Below, piece by piece: positions 50,681-63,562 of a DNA stretch of 64,000 nt. The stretch spans positions 1,302,001 through 1,366,000 of the forward strand of contig JAIXMP010000007.1 in the NCBI GenBank assembly GCA_025677815.1, given 5' to 3'. Position 1 is the stretch's first letter, and every line of letters starts with the position of its first letter. The position numbers were made by a program, and so were the translations under genes. Source of the DNA: Phascolomyces articulosus (taxonomy: Eukaryota; Mucoromycota; Mucoromycetes; Mucorales; Lichtheimiaceae). The notes beneath the pieces were generated by a model. It ran no database searches, was not told the origin of the DNA, and saw only the letters and a list, made by a program, of their open reading frames with translations.

Positions 50681-51771
50681 TATGTTAATTGGTTATTCTT
50701 TTTATTTTTCAAAATAAAATTGGGAAATATATATATATATATATATAAAAGGAGTGTGATTGGGATCCAATTCAAAAAAACATGGCAAGGAGGGAGAGAA
50801 AGAGATATTATTATTTCTCTTTTTTTTTGGTGTTCAAAAAAAATGGCCACTTTATTTTTTTACCTCCTTTTTTTGAATTCTCATAACAATAACTCAGCGA
50901 TTAATTTGTACTACAATTACTCAATTGTGTTTATGTTGTGTAAGAAAGATACAGTCAATTCATAATGATAAAACAAAGCATCTTATAATAGAATTAGGTA
51001 AAATTACTTATTGTTTCTTAGAGTCCAATCAACTCGGAACTCTGTATTTGGTTATTTCTGAATCGTTATTATTAAGATGACAACAATCATCATCTTCATT
51101 ATGTTATATATATATCTCTTGTTATCAAGGAAGGAATAAACTATAATATTGCTTTAGATATCTATCTTTTGTTTTATTAAAAAAAAAGGTTACAATAGAT
51201 AGCAATTTAATATATAAAACATCAAACAAATAAGGGGGCAAGGCAATGGTCAATATTAAAATAATTGAGTTACATTATTGTTGTAGCAGCAAAAAATGAA
51301 GGGTTGATAACATTTTTACACTCTTTTTGATATGTACGTAGCATACTAAGTTTCCATATATAACATTGAATTGTAACACTTTACTTAACAGTTAAAATGC
51401 ACGTAGTAAAAAAATTATTAGGTGATTTATGCTCCTCTAGATCTTTATTTATTTCGAAATTGATGGAAATCCACATTTATTTATCTTCACCGCCATTTTT
51501 GCATATAAAACAAACATGTACGCTTATTACTGTCGCGACTTATACAACTTTAATTTACTATAATCATAAGCTCACTCGACGAGGAGTTGTATAATAAACA
51601 TATCAATATAGTGCACCATACAATAAAAGTGTTATTATTAATAAGTGCTGAGAACAGTTGTTAGAAGTAGATAACACAAATCAATAATCACGTATATAAT
51701 ATAAAAATCAAGATATATATTAGATATAAAAGTAGAGTGGTTTTTTAATATAAATATCTATTTTATCTATT
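50681..51771. other. intergenic region without a supported gene
   Basis: Holds the promoter of the RAX1-like gene (TA run at about 50730-50748) and the 3' flank of the aldo-keto reductase gene. No gene seen. Confidence 0.6.
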
Positions 51772-53499
51772 TTACAACTTGGAAGGGAAAATTTCGACAC
51801 CCCAGAGAGGCGAAGGATCAAGCAAACGTCCGGCGTTCTGGGGCTTTGCCAAACTATTCAGACGCTCAATATCTTCTTTGGTAAGCACCACATTTTGAAA
51901 GTTGGATATAATACGCGATGGTGTAACAGATTTAGGAATAACAGAAGTATTACGTTGGACACCCCAAGCAAGTAATACTTGAGCTGGGGTTGCCTTGTAT
52001 TTTTCTGCGATATCAATCTAACATTTTGTCATATGGAATTGTGATGAGAATTTTTGTGTGTGCATAACGTGCGTGAAATATATAAAAAATATGACAAATA
52101 TAAAATATATATAGATCATCATGCGTAATGGACATAATGATTGCTTTTATGTCCTTATCCATTATTATAATACTTACAACAACTTGTTCTTGCATGACAG
52201 GTGATGATGTAGAGCCAAGAGGACTGTATGCAGTTACTATTTATTAAATAATATAAACCTTATTAATAACGTATCTACCATTTTCAAATATATCGGTACG
52301 CGCGCTATAGATAATTCTTACCATGAACATTATGTTTTTCACAGAACTGAAGAAGGTCCCATTGGGGGAAGTATGGATGGATCTCAACCTAAAACATTGC
52401 GCTGTTTATAAGTCTGATTGACACATAATACAATTTATACCATTTCATTCTTCTATGTTTTACCAAAAATTGTAATTTATATAAAACGTACCTGAACAGC
52501 AGCTGGGATAATCTTTGCCGACTTTAACAGTTTTTCAAGATTTGCAACAGTGAAGTTACTGACACCAATAGCACGCACGCGAGGGCCAACAAGTTTTTCC
52601 ATAGCCTATTTAAGGAGATAATTTTTCATGCAAAGATAATTGGAAATCCGGATTACATAATTAGTTTTACGAAGTATATAGAATTTTGTCCCACGTATTT
52701 TTTCATTTCATTCAAACTTGCAGCATATGTCTCTGTGAAATCGGTTGAACCGATCAAAACATTCTTATTTTCATCGCGAGGGAACATGCGTGGTGATGTT
52801 TGGAAAGCACTATTCCAAAAAAAAAAAGATGATTAGTGAGGTGTACGTTGATAGTTGAATAACTCATATAATCAAAGGTATTGAACGATCGATACATTGG
52901 CCAATGCATGAGGTAGAGGTCAAGGTAATCGAGTTGAAGATTGGCAAGAGACTTTTCAAGAGCAGCTTGCACAGATTCAGGTGAATGGGAGTTATTCCAC
53001 AGTTTTGTAGTAACGAAAAGTTGTTCTCTTGGAATACCTGAGTCTTTGATAGCTTTTCCTACAGCTTCTTCGTTTCGATCTAAGAATATGATCAATGGTA
53101 TGTTAAGTAAGATTCATAAAAAGTAAAAATTGATAACGGGTTGAATTATTCAACATACAAACAAATGCAGTATCAATATGGCGGTATCTAAATATAAAAT
53201 GATGATGTGCGTAAGGTATATATTGCTATACGATTGGAAATAGATTGGTACATTAATAATGATAAAAATATTTAAATATTTAATTACCCAGCCTTGATAG
53301 CTGTCAGAACAGCGTCATAAACCTCTTGAGGTTTACTTTGCCATGTTCCCAATCCTACAGCAGGAATGATTGCACCAGTGTTGCTGTTGTTATAACAAAA
53401 AGAAGGTTAAGTATCAAAACGAAAAACAGTTAAAATATATATCCAAAAAGTATGAATGAAAGGGATGTATTACAGTCTAAATTCACGTTTAGAAGTCAT
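51772..53499 (-). CDS. aldo-keto reductase, probable peroxisomal
   Basis: Predicted 302-aa NAD(P)H-dependent aldo-keto reductase. Nine exons: 53499-53474, 53383-53288, 53187-53159 (29 nt), 53079-52896, 52809-52722, 52605-52492, 52388-52322, 52236-52178, 52017-51772. The catalytic tetrad is Asp46 and Tyr51 in HIDTAFVYRNE, Lys76 in VTTKLWN, and His109 in YLMHWP. Later blocks [35 protein letters not shown] and [11 protein letters not shown] are typical of the family. The intron at 52606-52721 is best explained by a GC-AG junction (TATGCT|GCAAGT), which restores the conserved ETYAAMEKLV. The protein ends FPSKL, a canonical PTS1, so a peroxisomal location is likely. The substrate (sugar or aldehyde) is not determined. 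Confidence 0.88.
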
Positions 53500-55902
53500 T
53501 TCTATAATTTTTGTAGAAGAAAAGGTGAAAGAAGGGAAGGGGAATATTTTCTAGTAACAAAATATATTTACTAATAATTCTTATCCAATTGCGTCATCTC
53601 GTGTGACAAACACGTATGGACGTATATCGAAATGGAAAGAGTTGAAATTAGACTCAGCAACAAACCTTTATTTTTTTTATTTTTTTTTTGTGTGAGTGCC
53701 AAACAAAATGTCATAGCTTCTTATAGATAGAACATTATATTTTCCAAGAATAACCCCATTCTTAAAAATTCGTGTGAAGTATACGTGCTGTTAATCGAGT
53801 TTCAAAGCTTTTTTTAGTTCATAATTGTATCTCTCACGTTATCCCGATTCTATCACGCTTTTCGTTTTTCAATAGGACTGCTACAGATAAATAATATCTC
53901 TTTCGAGTAATTCACCAAAAGTCAGGATATATCGATCAATATTATATAAACAGACATGTATCAACGTTGAGTTAAACACCCTATTAACTCATATTATCAA
54001 AGAGTAATAGTGTGAGGTTATATTTATTTGCATTTATTCAATCCAGAATTTGGTATGAGTAATTCATATATCCTTTTCTTTAGAAGCCTAATGAACGCTG
54101 ATATGGTGCCAGCTGGATCTTTTTTACTATTATGGGCTCATCCTAGTAAAAAGTAATAACGGAAGTAAAAGAAATTTTGAACACTTGAGAACATCTTTTA
54201 CATTTGCTTTGCGTCAAATTCATATTTTTACCAAAAAAAAAAAAATAGTCAAGAGAATAACAAATCAAAAGGGACTTGACATATCAATATTCACTGTTCT
54301 TAATTAACACAGTATATATAATATGTTGCTATTGATCGACCAAGATTTGTTGTTTTTTGGTTGATTCTACATTAAAATTTGTGCCAAGTATATCTACAAC
54401 TGAATAAAAAGTCTGCATAGGCAATATATGTAGGGTGAATTGAGTGTAGAAGAGGTATAGTAACTATTGAAACTTGTAATTACACTGGTAAATCTGGATA
54501 TTAATACGCTGTATACCGAAAGAGAAACTAGAAGAAGGCATAATTAGCAAAATACTGAGATATATATCACGGTTTTACCCAAGCATCAGCTAGCTAGTAG
54601 TGAGTGAATAATTGCAGTATCCTATTTTAGAGTCTGTTTGACTTAACTAAATTAATCCGATGATCATCATGATTTATTAGTGAGTAGAATAATATATAAA
54701 GCACCTTTAATACTTGTTACATCTTATCAACTTGATAATAATAAAAACACACCACGTTTTTCATCTAAAATATATTAAAAAAAGTGTGGTATGATTCATT
54801 TTATAGGATTATAGTGTCTGTTTTTAATACAATTTTTTTCCCATATAAATCTATTATCTTTAGTGATGTTGAATGGATATTTATATAACAAATGTAGCAG
54901 CGGTGAATAGGGTTTGGGTTATACTACATAATAGTACCATAGCTCCGATTGATACTTTGATCACAGCTTTTATTCAAATGTTAAATATGGTCACTTGGGA
55001 TCACGTTGAGTTCTATCAAAGTGAGCTGATTATATATATATACATAGTATAAATTTGCATGTGGTTGTCAACATATAAACTTAGTGAGCATCATTGTTCC
55101 TTTCTATTTTAAATATCCTCTAGTAACAGCAGTATGCCAAGGAAGAAGAAAGGGAGAATTCAAAAAGCAAAAGAAGAAGGGAGATTGATGAGGGAGTTAT
55201 TGTTACTGTTGTTAAGTGGAAGTAGCTTATTAGAAGGCATTCATTACTCTATTAAAGATAGATATATTTGGGGGAGAAAGAGATGATAAGAAAAGGAGGA
55301 CGATCCACAGTTTAAAAAAGAAAGAGAAAAGGCAATTAAGATTCACGTTGTACAAAACGCATTTTTAACTCATGGTCTCCATTTGAGACGTCATTTTTGG
55401 ACTAAATCCAATTCCAATTCTAATTGTCACAGCAACACCAATTTACTTCAATTAAACACCTTTTTCTTCCACCCAACCTCACCTCACCTTTCCTTTCCTT
55501 TATATATATAATTATATATCTATATACTTTCAATAGTGTATTCATAATCATAATAATCAGCATATTAAAACAGTAACATTATTTAGAAGACTGTTTTTTT
55601 TTCTTGATTTCTATTATTCCCTTTCCTTTAACCTCCTTTCCTAACCACTCTCTTTTCCCCTTTCGCACTTTTTTTCTCCCCTTCTTTTTATTTGACCAAC
55701 AAAAAAAAAAAAAACTCGAGAGTAGTAGGACAAACCTTCTTTTTTTTTTTGACAAGTCTTGTTGTGCATCACATTCCTTTACTATTATTATTATTATTCT
55801 TTTAATCCAATTCTCAATTATTCATTGAATTCTTCCCCATTCATTCATTTATATACTTATTTATTATTATTATTATTATTGTTTTTCTTTTTGTAATAAT
55901 TG
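53500..55902. other. long divergent promoter region
   Basis: 2.4 kb between the divergent aldo-keto reductase and NUM1-like genes with no convincing gene on either strand. The right end (55440-55530) has a C/T-rich tract followed by TATATATATAATTATATATC (about 55501), probably the promoter of the NUM1-like gene. An ATT microsatellite lies at 55860-55880. Confidence 0.6.
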
Positions 55903-58900
55903 ATGACACCAATCCCAAAACCTTCACTATCAACACCTGCGGCATCAAGTCATACTTCATCCCTTGTGCTTCCAACACCATCAAGTTCAACTTCAACAAA
56001 CTCTACAAGACAACAAGTAGAGCAACAGATAGCCGAGCACGAAAAATTATTACAAGAATCCAATAGTGGGATTGGAAAAAACGTATTGATCAGACAAATC
56101 AATCAACTTAAAGAAAAACTTAAAGAAATGGATCATTTACAACAACAGCAAAAACCTCAGTTACGTCGTCAAGTTTTGGGTTCAAATACGACTACATCTA
56201 TGGATGATATGCCTCCAGCAACATTAGATAAACTACGTAGTTTGGAACGAGATGTATCAAGTTATCGATCACCTAGAGTAAGTTTTTTATTCTACTTTTT
56301 TTTTTTGGTACTTTCAAAAAATGACCTTTCTCTTTATATATACCTCCCATATTATCCTCGGCATCTTTCCTCCCCCCTTAAAATACGGGTATATATTTAT
56401 ATTTATATATTCATTTGCTGCTCCTATACATATACATATAATAGTTACTTGGTAGTCATCCGATACCTAGTCCATCAAGTTCAGGTCTTGATTCTTCATC
56501 ATTATTACCTCTTCCTCCACCACCCTCTGGTTCAACACCTACCAAACGACGTTCCAAAGTCCCTAATTCAGATCGTCGAAATACGGATATCGAGTTTGCG
56601 ACCGAGATTGGTCAAGGATTATTATTGGAAGTACGTAAAATGCAAGCACTACTGCAAGAAAAGGAGGAACAATTGAATCAGTTGGAAATTCAAAAAGCGG
56701 ATTTGGAACGTGCAGCAGAAGCCATGGCTAAGCAATTACGACAACGTGAAGAAATTGAAGGTAAAAAGACAAAAAAAAGGACACGTATATGCAATGAAAG
56801 ATATAGTTTTTTTTTTCTAACAAAAAAGAGGGGGTGTACTTTGACCTGAAATGAATTGTTCTTTTTTTGGGGGGATTTACATTTTGATATGATGGATTTA
56901 AAGAACGATTGAAAGAAGACACGTGGAATCTTGAATTGGCAAAACAAGAACTTACCATTAGTGTTACGGAATTACAACAAAATCTACACAAGTCAAGTAC
57001 TGAACAAAATCGATTGAACAAACAAGTGAATGATTTACGATCAGAAATTGAAAAATTACGTTCCAGTGAAGAAAAATTACAATCCATTGTGGAAAACATG
57101 AAACAACGTCATGAACAAGATATGTCTTCCATTCGACGACACGCTGCTGGTTTACAACGTGAAAAATTAGATCAAAAAAAGCAAATCGATACATTAACAT
57201 CAGAGCTTGCCATTGCCAAAGCACAAACCCGGATTGCCAAACGCAGTTATTCAGATATTCATGTCTCCATGAAAAACAAGACGGATACGATAGATATGGC
57301 TTCTTCAGGCGATGCATCAGGAACCGATCGTGAAGGACAAAGTCCCAAACATTCCCCTCCTGGGTCACCAAAACAAACCCCTACACGAAACCAAGCATTG
57401 GAAGTGGAAACACTCAAGACATCCCTTGCCCATGCTCATCGTATGGTTTCCAACTTACGTAGCAACTTGCACCGCGAAAAAACAGAAAAGTTTGAATTGA
57501 AGAAACTCTTGGCAGAATCACAGGAGACAATTGAACAGCTTCAAAATGAACCACGCATGTGGGAAGATGCATCTTCACGCAGTACAAGCGACGTGAAACG
57601 GTCACACAAAGCCAATGGAGGAAGCAGCAGTAAGCGCAGAAAAGGTAGCACAAGACGTAAGCGCGTGGGTAGTCGGACACCAAAGGCAAACGATATCGAA
57701 GTAGTGGATTCATTTTCGGACGAATTAAGTTCTTCTTCAGATGAAGAAGAGGAAGGAATGATGATGGATCCTCAATTGATGCAACAAAATGATTTACCTT
57801 CTACAGCAGCTGGATTCACACCTTTATCTTCGGAATTGGCTGCCAAACCAAAGGAAATGACATTGGGGGATCAATTATCGATGGCCCTGTCATCGCCAAC
57901 ACCTGTACTACCACGTTCCACAGTGGATGTTGGAACACAGACAGAATTGGAAATTGACAATAGACACGTTCAAACCGAGGTACCAGAAGCAGCAACAATC
58001 CAAACGAGAAATGTTGCCACTGAAGTGGATACAAATGTTGATGGGAAGGAAGATGGTAGTGACTCGACAACAACAACAACAACAACAGTCGTTACCAAAC
58101 CCATCGGTGTCAATACATCAACAGAAACAGTTTTGGAAGAAAAGGATGAGAGATCTACATCAACCATAATTCCCATTGAAACCACTTCGATTGGTGTCAG
58201 CACATCAACAGAAGCAGCAACAATTTTGGAGGAAAAGGGTATGACGGCCACTGTCGTTAAAGTACCCGAATTACAAATGGTAGATATGCCTAGCATTAGT
58301 GCCACACCTGTTGAACAACAAACACAACAAATTCAGAGCGATTCGATGTCTGTACCTGTAGATGCTGGAGTGACGGCAGATATTATCCAACCACAACAAG
58401 CCATTACCAAGGAAACAGATACAGTTTCTACACAAACAAACCCTGTCAAATTGGTTTCGATGGCTACAGGTTCTGATTCTGCCATTTGGAATGATTCCAC
58501 AACAGCTGGTGTTACAGCTGATGAATCATCATCTAAGATTGAGTCTTCTTTATCTACTACTGTTATTACTCGAGATCTCGCCATTGGTAGCACACAGACC
58601 GTAAGTGAAGAACAGGATACCGTACCCTTGACCCATTATAAGCAACAGCAACAATCAAATACCAAAGATATTATTATTGGTTCTACAGCAAATGTAACAG
58701 CAGGTTATGTATCGGCACTGAATGAAACTACGTCACAATCACCAGCAGCAGATGTAAACAAACCAATCCGAGTTGGTACACCTGACCAAGTAGCTACAAC
58801 TGCAGCAAGTGCTTTGGCAATGGAGGCGGAACATGCATTTGACTGTGCACCCAGATCTTATTTCAGCCAATCCTCTACGGAACCAAATAACACGAAGGTT

Positions 58901-60796
58901 GCTTCCAGTAATGATGCTGTGCATCCTGCTCATATACCTGCAGAAAATGTACATAACACCCCCGCTGCACTTGGCGAAGAAACAACAGCAACCGCTTATC
59001 CACCTCAACCAACACAACAGAAGCAACAACAACAACTTGATAATAATTATGGACCCGTTCAACAATCTTCTTCTGTTATTGGAAATAAATTGTATGGTGC
59101 ACAAAACAATAATGAATCTGTCGTGTATGGTGATGGTGCTGCTAGATCAGTATCCATAGGTATGATGGAACAACAACACCATTATCATTCTGCATCACCC
59201 TATGATGGTCAGCAAGCACCTCAAGCACGAGGCATTGCATCAGGTGATAATAATAGAAATAGCAACAATAATCTCACTGCAGATGATGGATCAAATATCA
59301 AAAACTATGGCGATACGCGTCGGGCACCCCAATGGATGGCAAATGGTACATTGGAAGCACCGCGAAGTGCTCTTTCCCAACAAACCAATTATCAACAACA
59401 CATCGATGGCCAAGAAGAACCCAAGACATTGACACAATCGGAAGCAGATGGAATGGTCGCACGAGCTGTTGAAGCTGCACTTAATGCCTACCGAAAACAA
59501 GAAAAACGAGCAACTTTACAACAACAGCAAATGCAACAATATCATTCCATGCATTCTACTGATGATGGTGAAAGATCAATTTCTGAAACGCCTGGTACCG
59601 TTGTTGTTTTGGATGAAAGCAAGTATAGCCATCCAATAAATGATGATCAACCTCCTGCACGACCAAGCAGCCCACCTCCATCCACATTATTATCCAAAGC
59701 TGCCGCACGATCACTTTCTGTTTCAAGTAAAGTGGCACCTCAACCACAAGGACCATTCAATACAGAAGAATATGGCACTGCCTATGTGAATACACATACA
59801 ATGACTTATTCTAGCCGACGCCGGGAGTCGGGAAGTGTTTCAAGTGTGTCTACATCCAATACAACCACCGATCGTCGACCTTCTATTACCTCTTCACAAT
59901 TAGATGCAGCTGCTCGTGGAGCACAAGGTATCTCGGATCCGAATGCAATCGCACTCATCACACAAACTATGATTGGCGATTGGATGTATAAATATACCCG
60001 TAAAGCTGTTGGCAATGGATTATCTGAACGTCGTCATAAACGATTCTTTTGGATCCATCCTTATACTCGTACATTATATTGGAGTGCATTTGCTCCTGGT
60101 GTAGATGGGCGAGAATCAAAAGCGAAGAGTGGTACTTTTTTTTTATTATTTTTATTATTAAAAACATGGATAGAAAGAAATTTCAATTTTAAAAAAAGAT
60201 ACTTATTATTTTTTTTATCTTATAGCATTTATTGAAGATGTCTCTGCCATACCCGATTATACTTCTAATCCACCTGGATTACCTCAAGTAAGTTTATTGA
60301 TTCAAACGCCTGGTAGACAACTCAAAATTACTGCACCAGATACATCAAAACATGGTGTTTGGTATGAGGTAAAGTATTTTTTTTACTCTTTCTGTTTCAA
60401 TTCTATTTATGATTGAAATACTAATATAAATTGGTTATATAGTCATTATCCTATTTGTTAGCACGTGCAAACACTGGAGATGGCATGTCCAAGAAGAGCA
60501 TTGATCGTCGTGACATTACTGAATCTGTATCCACCAGTGCTGTATCCATTCTTAAAAAACCAAGCTTCCAAAGATTACGGCCTGTACGTTCCATCAGTTC
60601 AATCGCTGGAAGTGCAAGAAGTGTCTCTAGTCGTAGTCGAGTGGAAGATGACGACGACGACGAAGGACTTGAAGACGTAAGAATGTGTTGTAATGGAAAG
60701 CATCATGTTTCTAAGCTTGAAAAAGATCATCATCACCATAATCATCATCATTCTCATTATCGTAACACTACCAAGCGATCTCAACTTTCTTCATAA
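55903..60796 (+). CDS. cortical PH-domain coiled-coil protein (NUM1/ApsA/Mcp5-like)
   Basis: Predicted 1471-aa protein, the largest in the window. Exons: 55903-56277, 56445-56760, 56904-60131, 60226-60368, 60443-60796, in phase. Coiled-coil segments lie at about residues 35-80 (QQVEQQIAEHEKLLQES) and 175-400 (LLLEVRKMQALLQEKEEQL, LRSEIEKLRSSEEKLQSI, LQREKLDQKKQIDTLTSEL). A long low-complexity Thr/Gln/Ser-rich middle contains repeated TQT/VQT/IQT and NTSTE/VSTSTE motifs. The C-terminal PH domain starts near MIGDWMYKYTRKAVGNGL, continues RRHKRFFWIHPYTRTLYWSA, crosses two introns (IQTPGRQLKITAPD) and ends near residue 1370 with SLSYLLARANT. This is the PH type of Num1, ApsA and Mcp5, which bind PI(4,5)P2 at the cortex and anchor dynein (and, for Num1 and Mcp5, mitochondria). 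The tail is basic, with a His-rich run. A homologous function here is inferred from layout. Confidence 0.85.
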
Positions 60797-61270
60797 TTCT
60801 ACTAAACCTCCCCCCCTCCTCTTCCCTTTTATTATTATTTGTTTTCTTTTTGTTTCCATATATCTTCTTTTTATACATCACAACACTTCCACTTTTTTTC
60901 TTTATTTTTTTTTTCATCATTTTATGAATCACTGACAACAGAAAAACACATTTATATTACAAACACACACACTCACACACTCACTCACACAACAAACATT
61001 CTGAACAAATTATATATTATTATTAGCTATTATTACTATTTTTTTTATTAAAAAAACTATTGCATATTATTTTTCTTTCATCCAATCACCAAAGACTACA
61101 TTATACTATTTTTTTAATAGTGATATACAACAACAATACTATCTCTATAGTATTTTAAAACGAGACTAAGTTGTCTTCTTGATACACCTTCCCTATACAT
61201 TATTTCTTCAATATGATGTTTACCATCCATATATGGATTTAGCCTAACAAACAAGCCAATGTTACTTTTT
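60797..61270. other. convergent 3' intergenic region
   Basis: T-rich, then CA-rich (60963-60995) and AT-rich sequence between two converging genes. No gene seen. Confidence 0.6.
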
Positions 61271-63562
61271 TTAGTCCTTTACCCTGTTTTGCAAAAAAAA
61301 AAAGTTACATGTATAAATTTACCTTTCAAATAATTCTGCAATTTCTTTAGGTACTTTATCATGTACCAGTCGTTTAAAACGATTTCGTGAAAATTCAAGT
61401 ATACCACTTGCTTGACCAGGACTGGATGATATGGTTGTATTATCCGCTGTGGGTGGGGATGCATTAATAGGTGGCATATTGGCATTACTATTGGAGCTTC
61501 GTCTACTTAATGAATCATCTTCATCATCCATAAAACCACCATTTGTATTGTACCCAATGATGACCAAAAACATGTGTAGCTGGATGACTAGATCTTTTCG
61601 CACCAGATAAGTGATTGCTTCAAGATATTGGTTTCGAAATTCTTTGGGTGCAATCATATGTAATGGTTTTGCAATAGACAATTGAGATAATAAACGTGGT
61701 AAGTCAAGATCAGGAATAGCAACATGCATTTTGAAATCTGTGTTGAGGCTACCGAGACTACATATGATTAGAACAAAAAAAAATAGTGAGTAGTGTCTTT
61801 TCTTTTTCTATCAGAGTGCGTCATAAAAAAAGGTGGAAAAGTGCCACATTACTCGTCAAGTTTTGCTTGTGGAGCGACAACATAAATATTACGTGCATGA
61901 ATGGTATGAATCAGTTTAGCTTTTCTCCAATAAATCAAATGGGCAGCCAATCGGTATATCTGAGCAAGCGAACAATCCAGTAAAAGATGTAATTCCTGTA
62001 AACTATATCATTGATTATTACTTTTTTTTTTAGTAAAGATGAAACATGCTCCTCTCCAAAGATATAATGTTCTTTTCGCAATTGATTTACCTTTGAGTAG
62101 GTGTTAATATTTGAACTAATTGGACCAGTGTAGGACTTGCATCCAATGGCATATTTTTCAATACTTCTTCCGGATCTTCCAATAATAGTAATGTATGATA
62201 AGGGCAAATTGTGGGGTAATTGTCATATTCATAACCAGACATGCCATAGATATCCATCAAAGATGCATAATAATAATCTTGAGTTCGTGCCAAAGGTAAT
62301 CCCATACCACCTTCTGCAGGGTTGACACCCACTGTCTCACCATACACGGGTATTTGAAGTGACAAATCAATGAAATCGTTAATAATAATATGAGCAATAC
62401 TATTTGTCGAGATGGCTGCATAAATTTGTTTGATATCTCTCGCCAAAGACGATTCATGTAATATAGTCTGCATTACTTGATCATAAGGTGTACTTTTATT
62501 CATTGCATCGTCTCGAATAGCCAAGATTTTCTCAAATTCATCTTGAATATATCCACATCGAAGTTGTTCGTATTGTAAAGCAGCGGCATATCGGCGTATA
62601 ACATGTGAATATATCATATCTGTACGTGCGTTCAACTCTAGATCGGGCGGTGACATGACAAATACAACATGGAATAATGTCATATGGGTTGTTCCATTAT
62701 TCTTATTATTATTGTTGTTGTTGCTATTATTGTTATTATTTTTGTTCTTGCTGCTGTCATTTCCTTGTCTTTTCTTTGGCTTTAACGTATTGGTGCTACT
62801 GTTCGTGGTGGTCGTATTGTTTACGTTTTCGTTGCTATTATCGTCATTACTATGGTTACTACCAGGACTATGATGACCATCGCCGCCTCCATTTCCTTTG
62901 CTACTATTATTATTATCTGTCCTATCTTTTTGAGTTGTTGTTTCCTTTGTATTATTATCATGAGGATCATCCGATTCGTCCGTTGTCTCTTCATCTGTTT
63001 CTTCTTGATCATTATCTTCTGGATCCTCCTCCTCATCTTCTTCTTGTACAGAAGTTAAACTAACAGGATGGCCCACAAAGGTAAGATCATCAATACTCAG
63101 CTGAAATTTACCATCACATAGTTCAAGTCGTGGTGCAAGTGCATCTGCAAGAAACGAAACATCAATATCAAATATACTGTCGCGACCAGCAAATAAATCC
63201 TCTGGCTTTTGTTGTTGTTGAGATGGTTGTTGCTGTTGCTGTTGCTGATGATCTTTTGAATCTAATGGAGTATCGTCCCCATTGGATTTACGTAATGATT
63301 GAGATGCATTAGGAGGAAGTCGATCGGTGGTTGAAGAAGTAGTCGCAGTCGTAGTAGCAGTGAGAGTAGGTGTCTCGTCGTGTTTTTTAAACGTATTCTG
63401 TTGTTGCTGTTTACTGTTATTGTTTTTATTTTTGGAATACAAGGTCGTGCTAATATCTTCATAATAAGAGTCAGGTCGCTGTGGATTGCGAGGGTAACTG
63501 AACATGAAATGATGCCCTCGAGTGGAATTGACCACCAATACAATCGCCAACAGCGAATTCAT
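61271..63562 (-). CDS. NPR3: Nitrogen permease regulator 3 (GATOR1/SEACIT subunit)
   Basis: Predicted 689-aa NPR3/NPRL3. Exons: 63562-62091, 62002-61853, 61757-61323, 61283-61271 (the last exon has only 13 nt and encodes the final VKD). The N-terminal longin-like start MNSLLAIVLVVNSTRGHH, then FMFSYPRNP, is the family signature. Conserved later blocks are MTLFHVVFVMSPPDLELNAR, LQIPVYGETV, CPYHTLLLLED, and the helix-turn region LAAHLIYWRKAKLIHTIH with IYVVAPQA. Npr3 pairs with Npr2 and Iml1 to inhibit TORC1 when amino acids are scarce. An insertion of ~250 residues (about 40-310) is made of Gln, Asn, Glu/Asp and Thr/Ser runs, much longer than in metazoan NPRL3. The start was set at 63562 because the frame upstream lacks an ATG. 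Confidence 0.92.

Noticed and set aside
51397..51594. 65-codon plus-strand open frame
   Set aside because: No motif, AT-rich, and no conserved start context; treated as chance.
60281..60300. GTAAGT within the PH domain of the NUM1-like gene as a possible donor
   Set aside because: Reading through it keeps the PH domain continuous (IQTPGRQLKITAPD), whereas the true donor is the GTAAAG at 60369.
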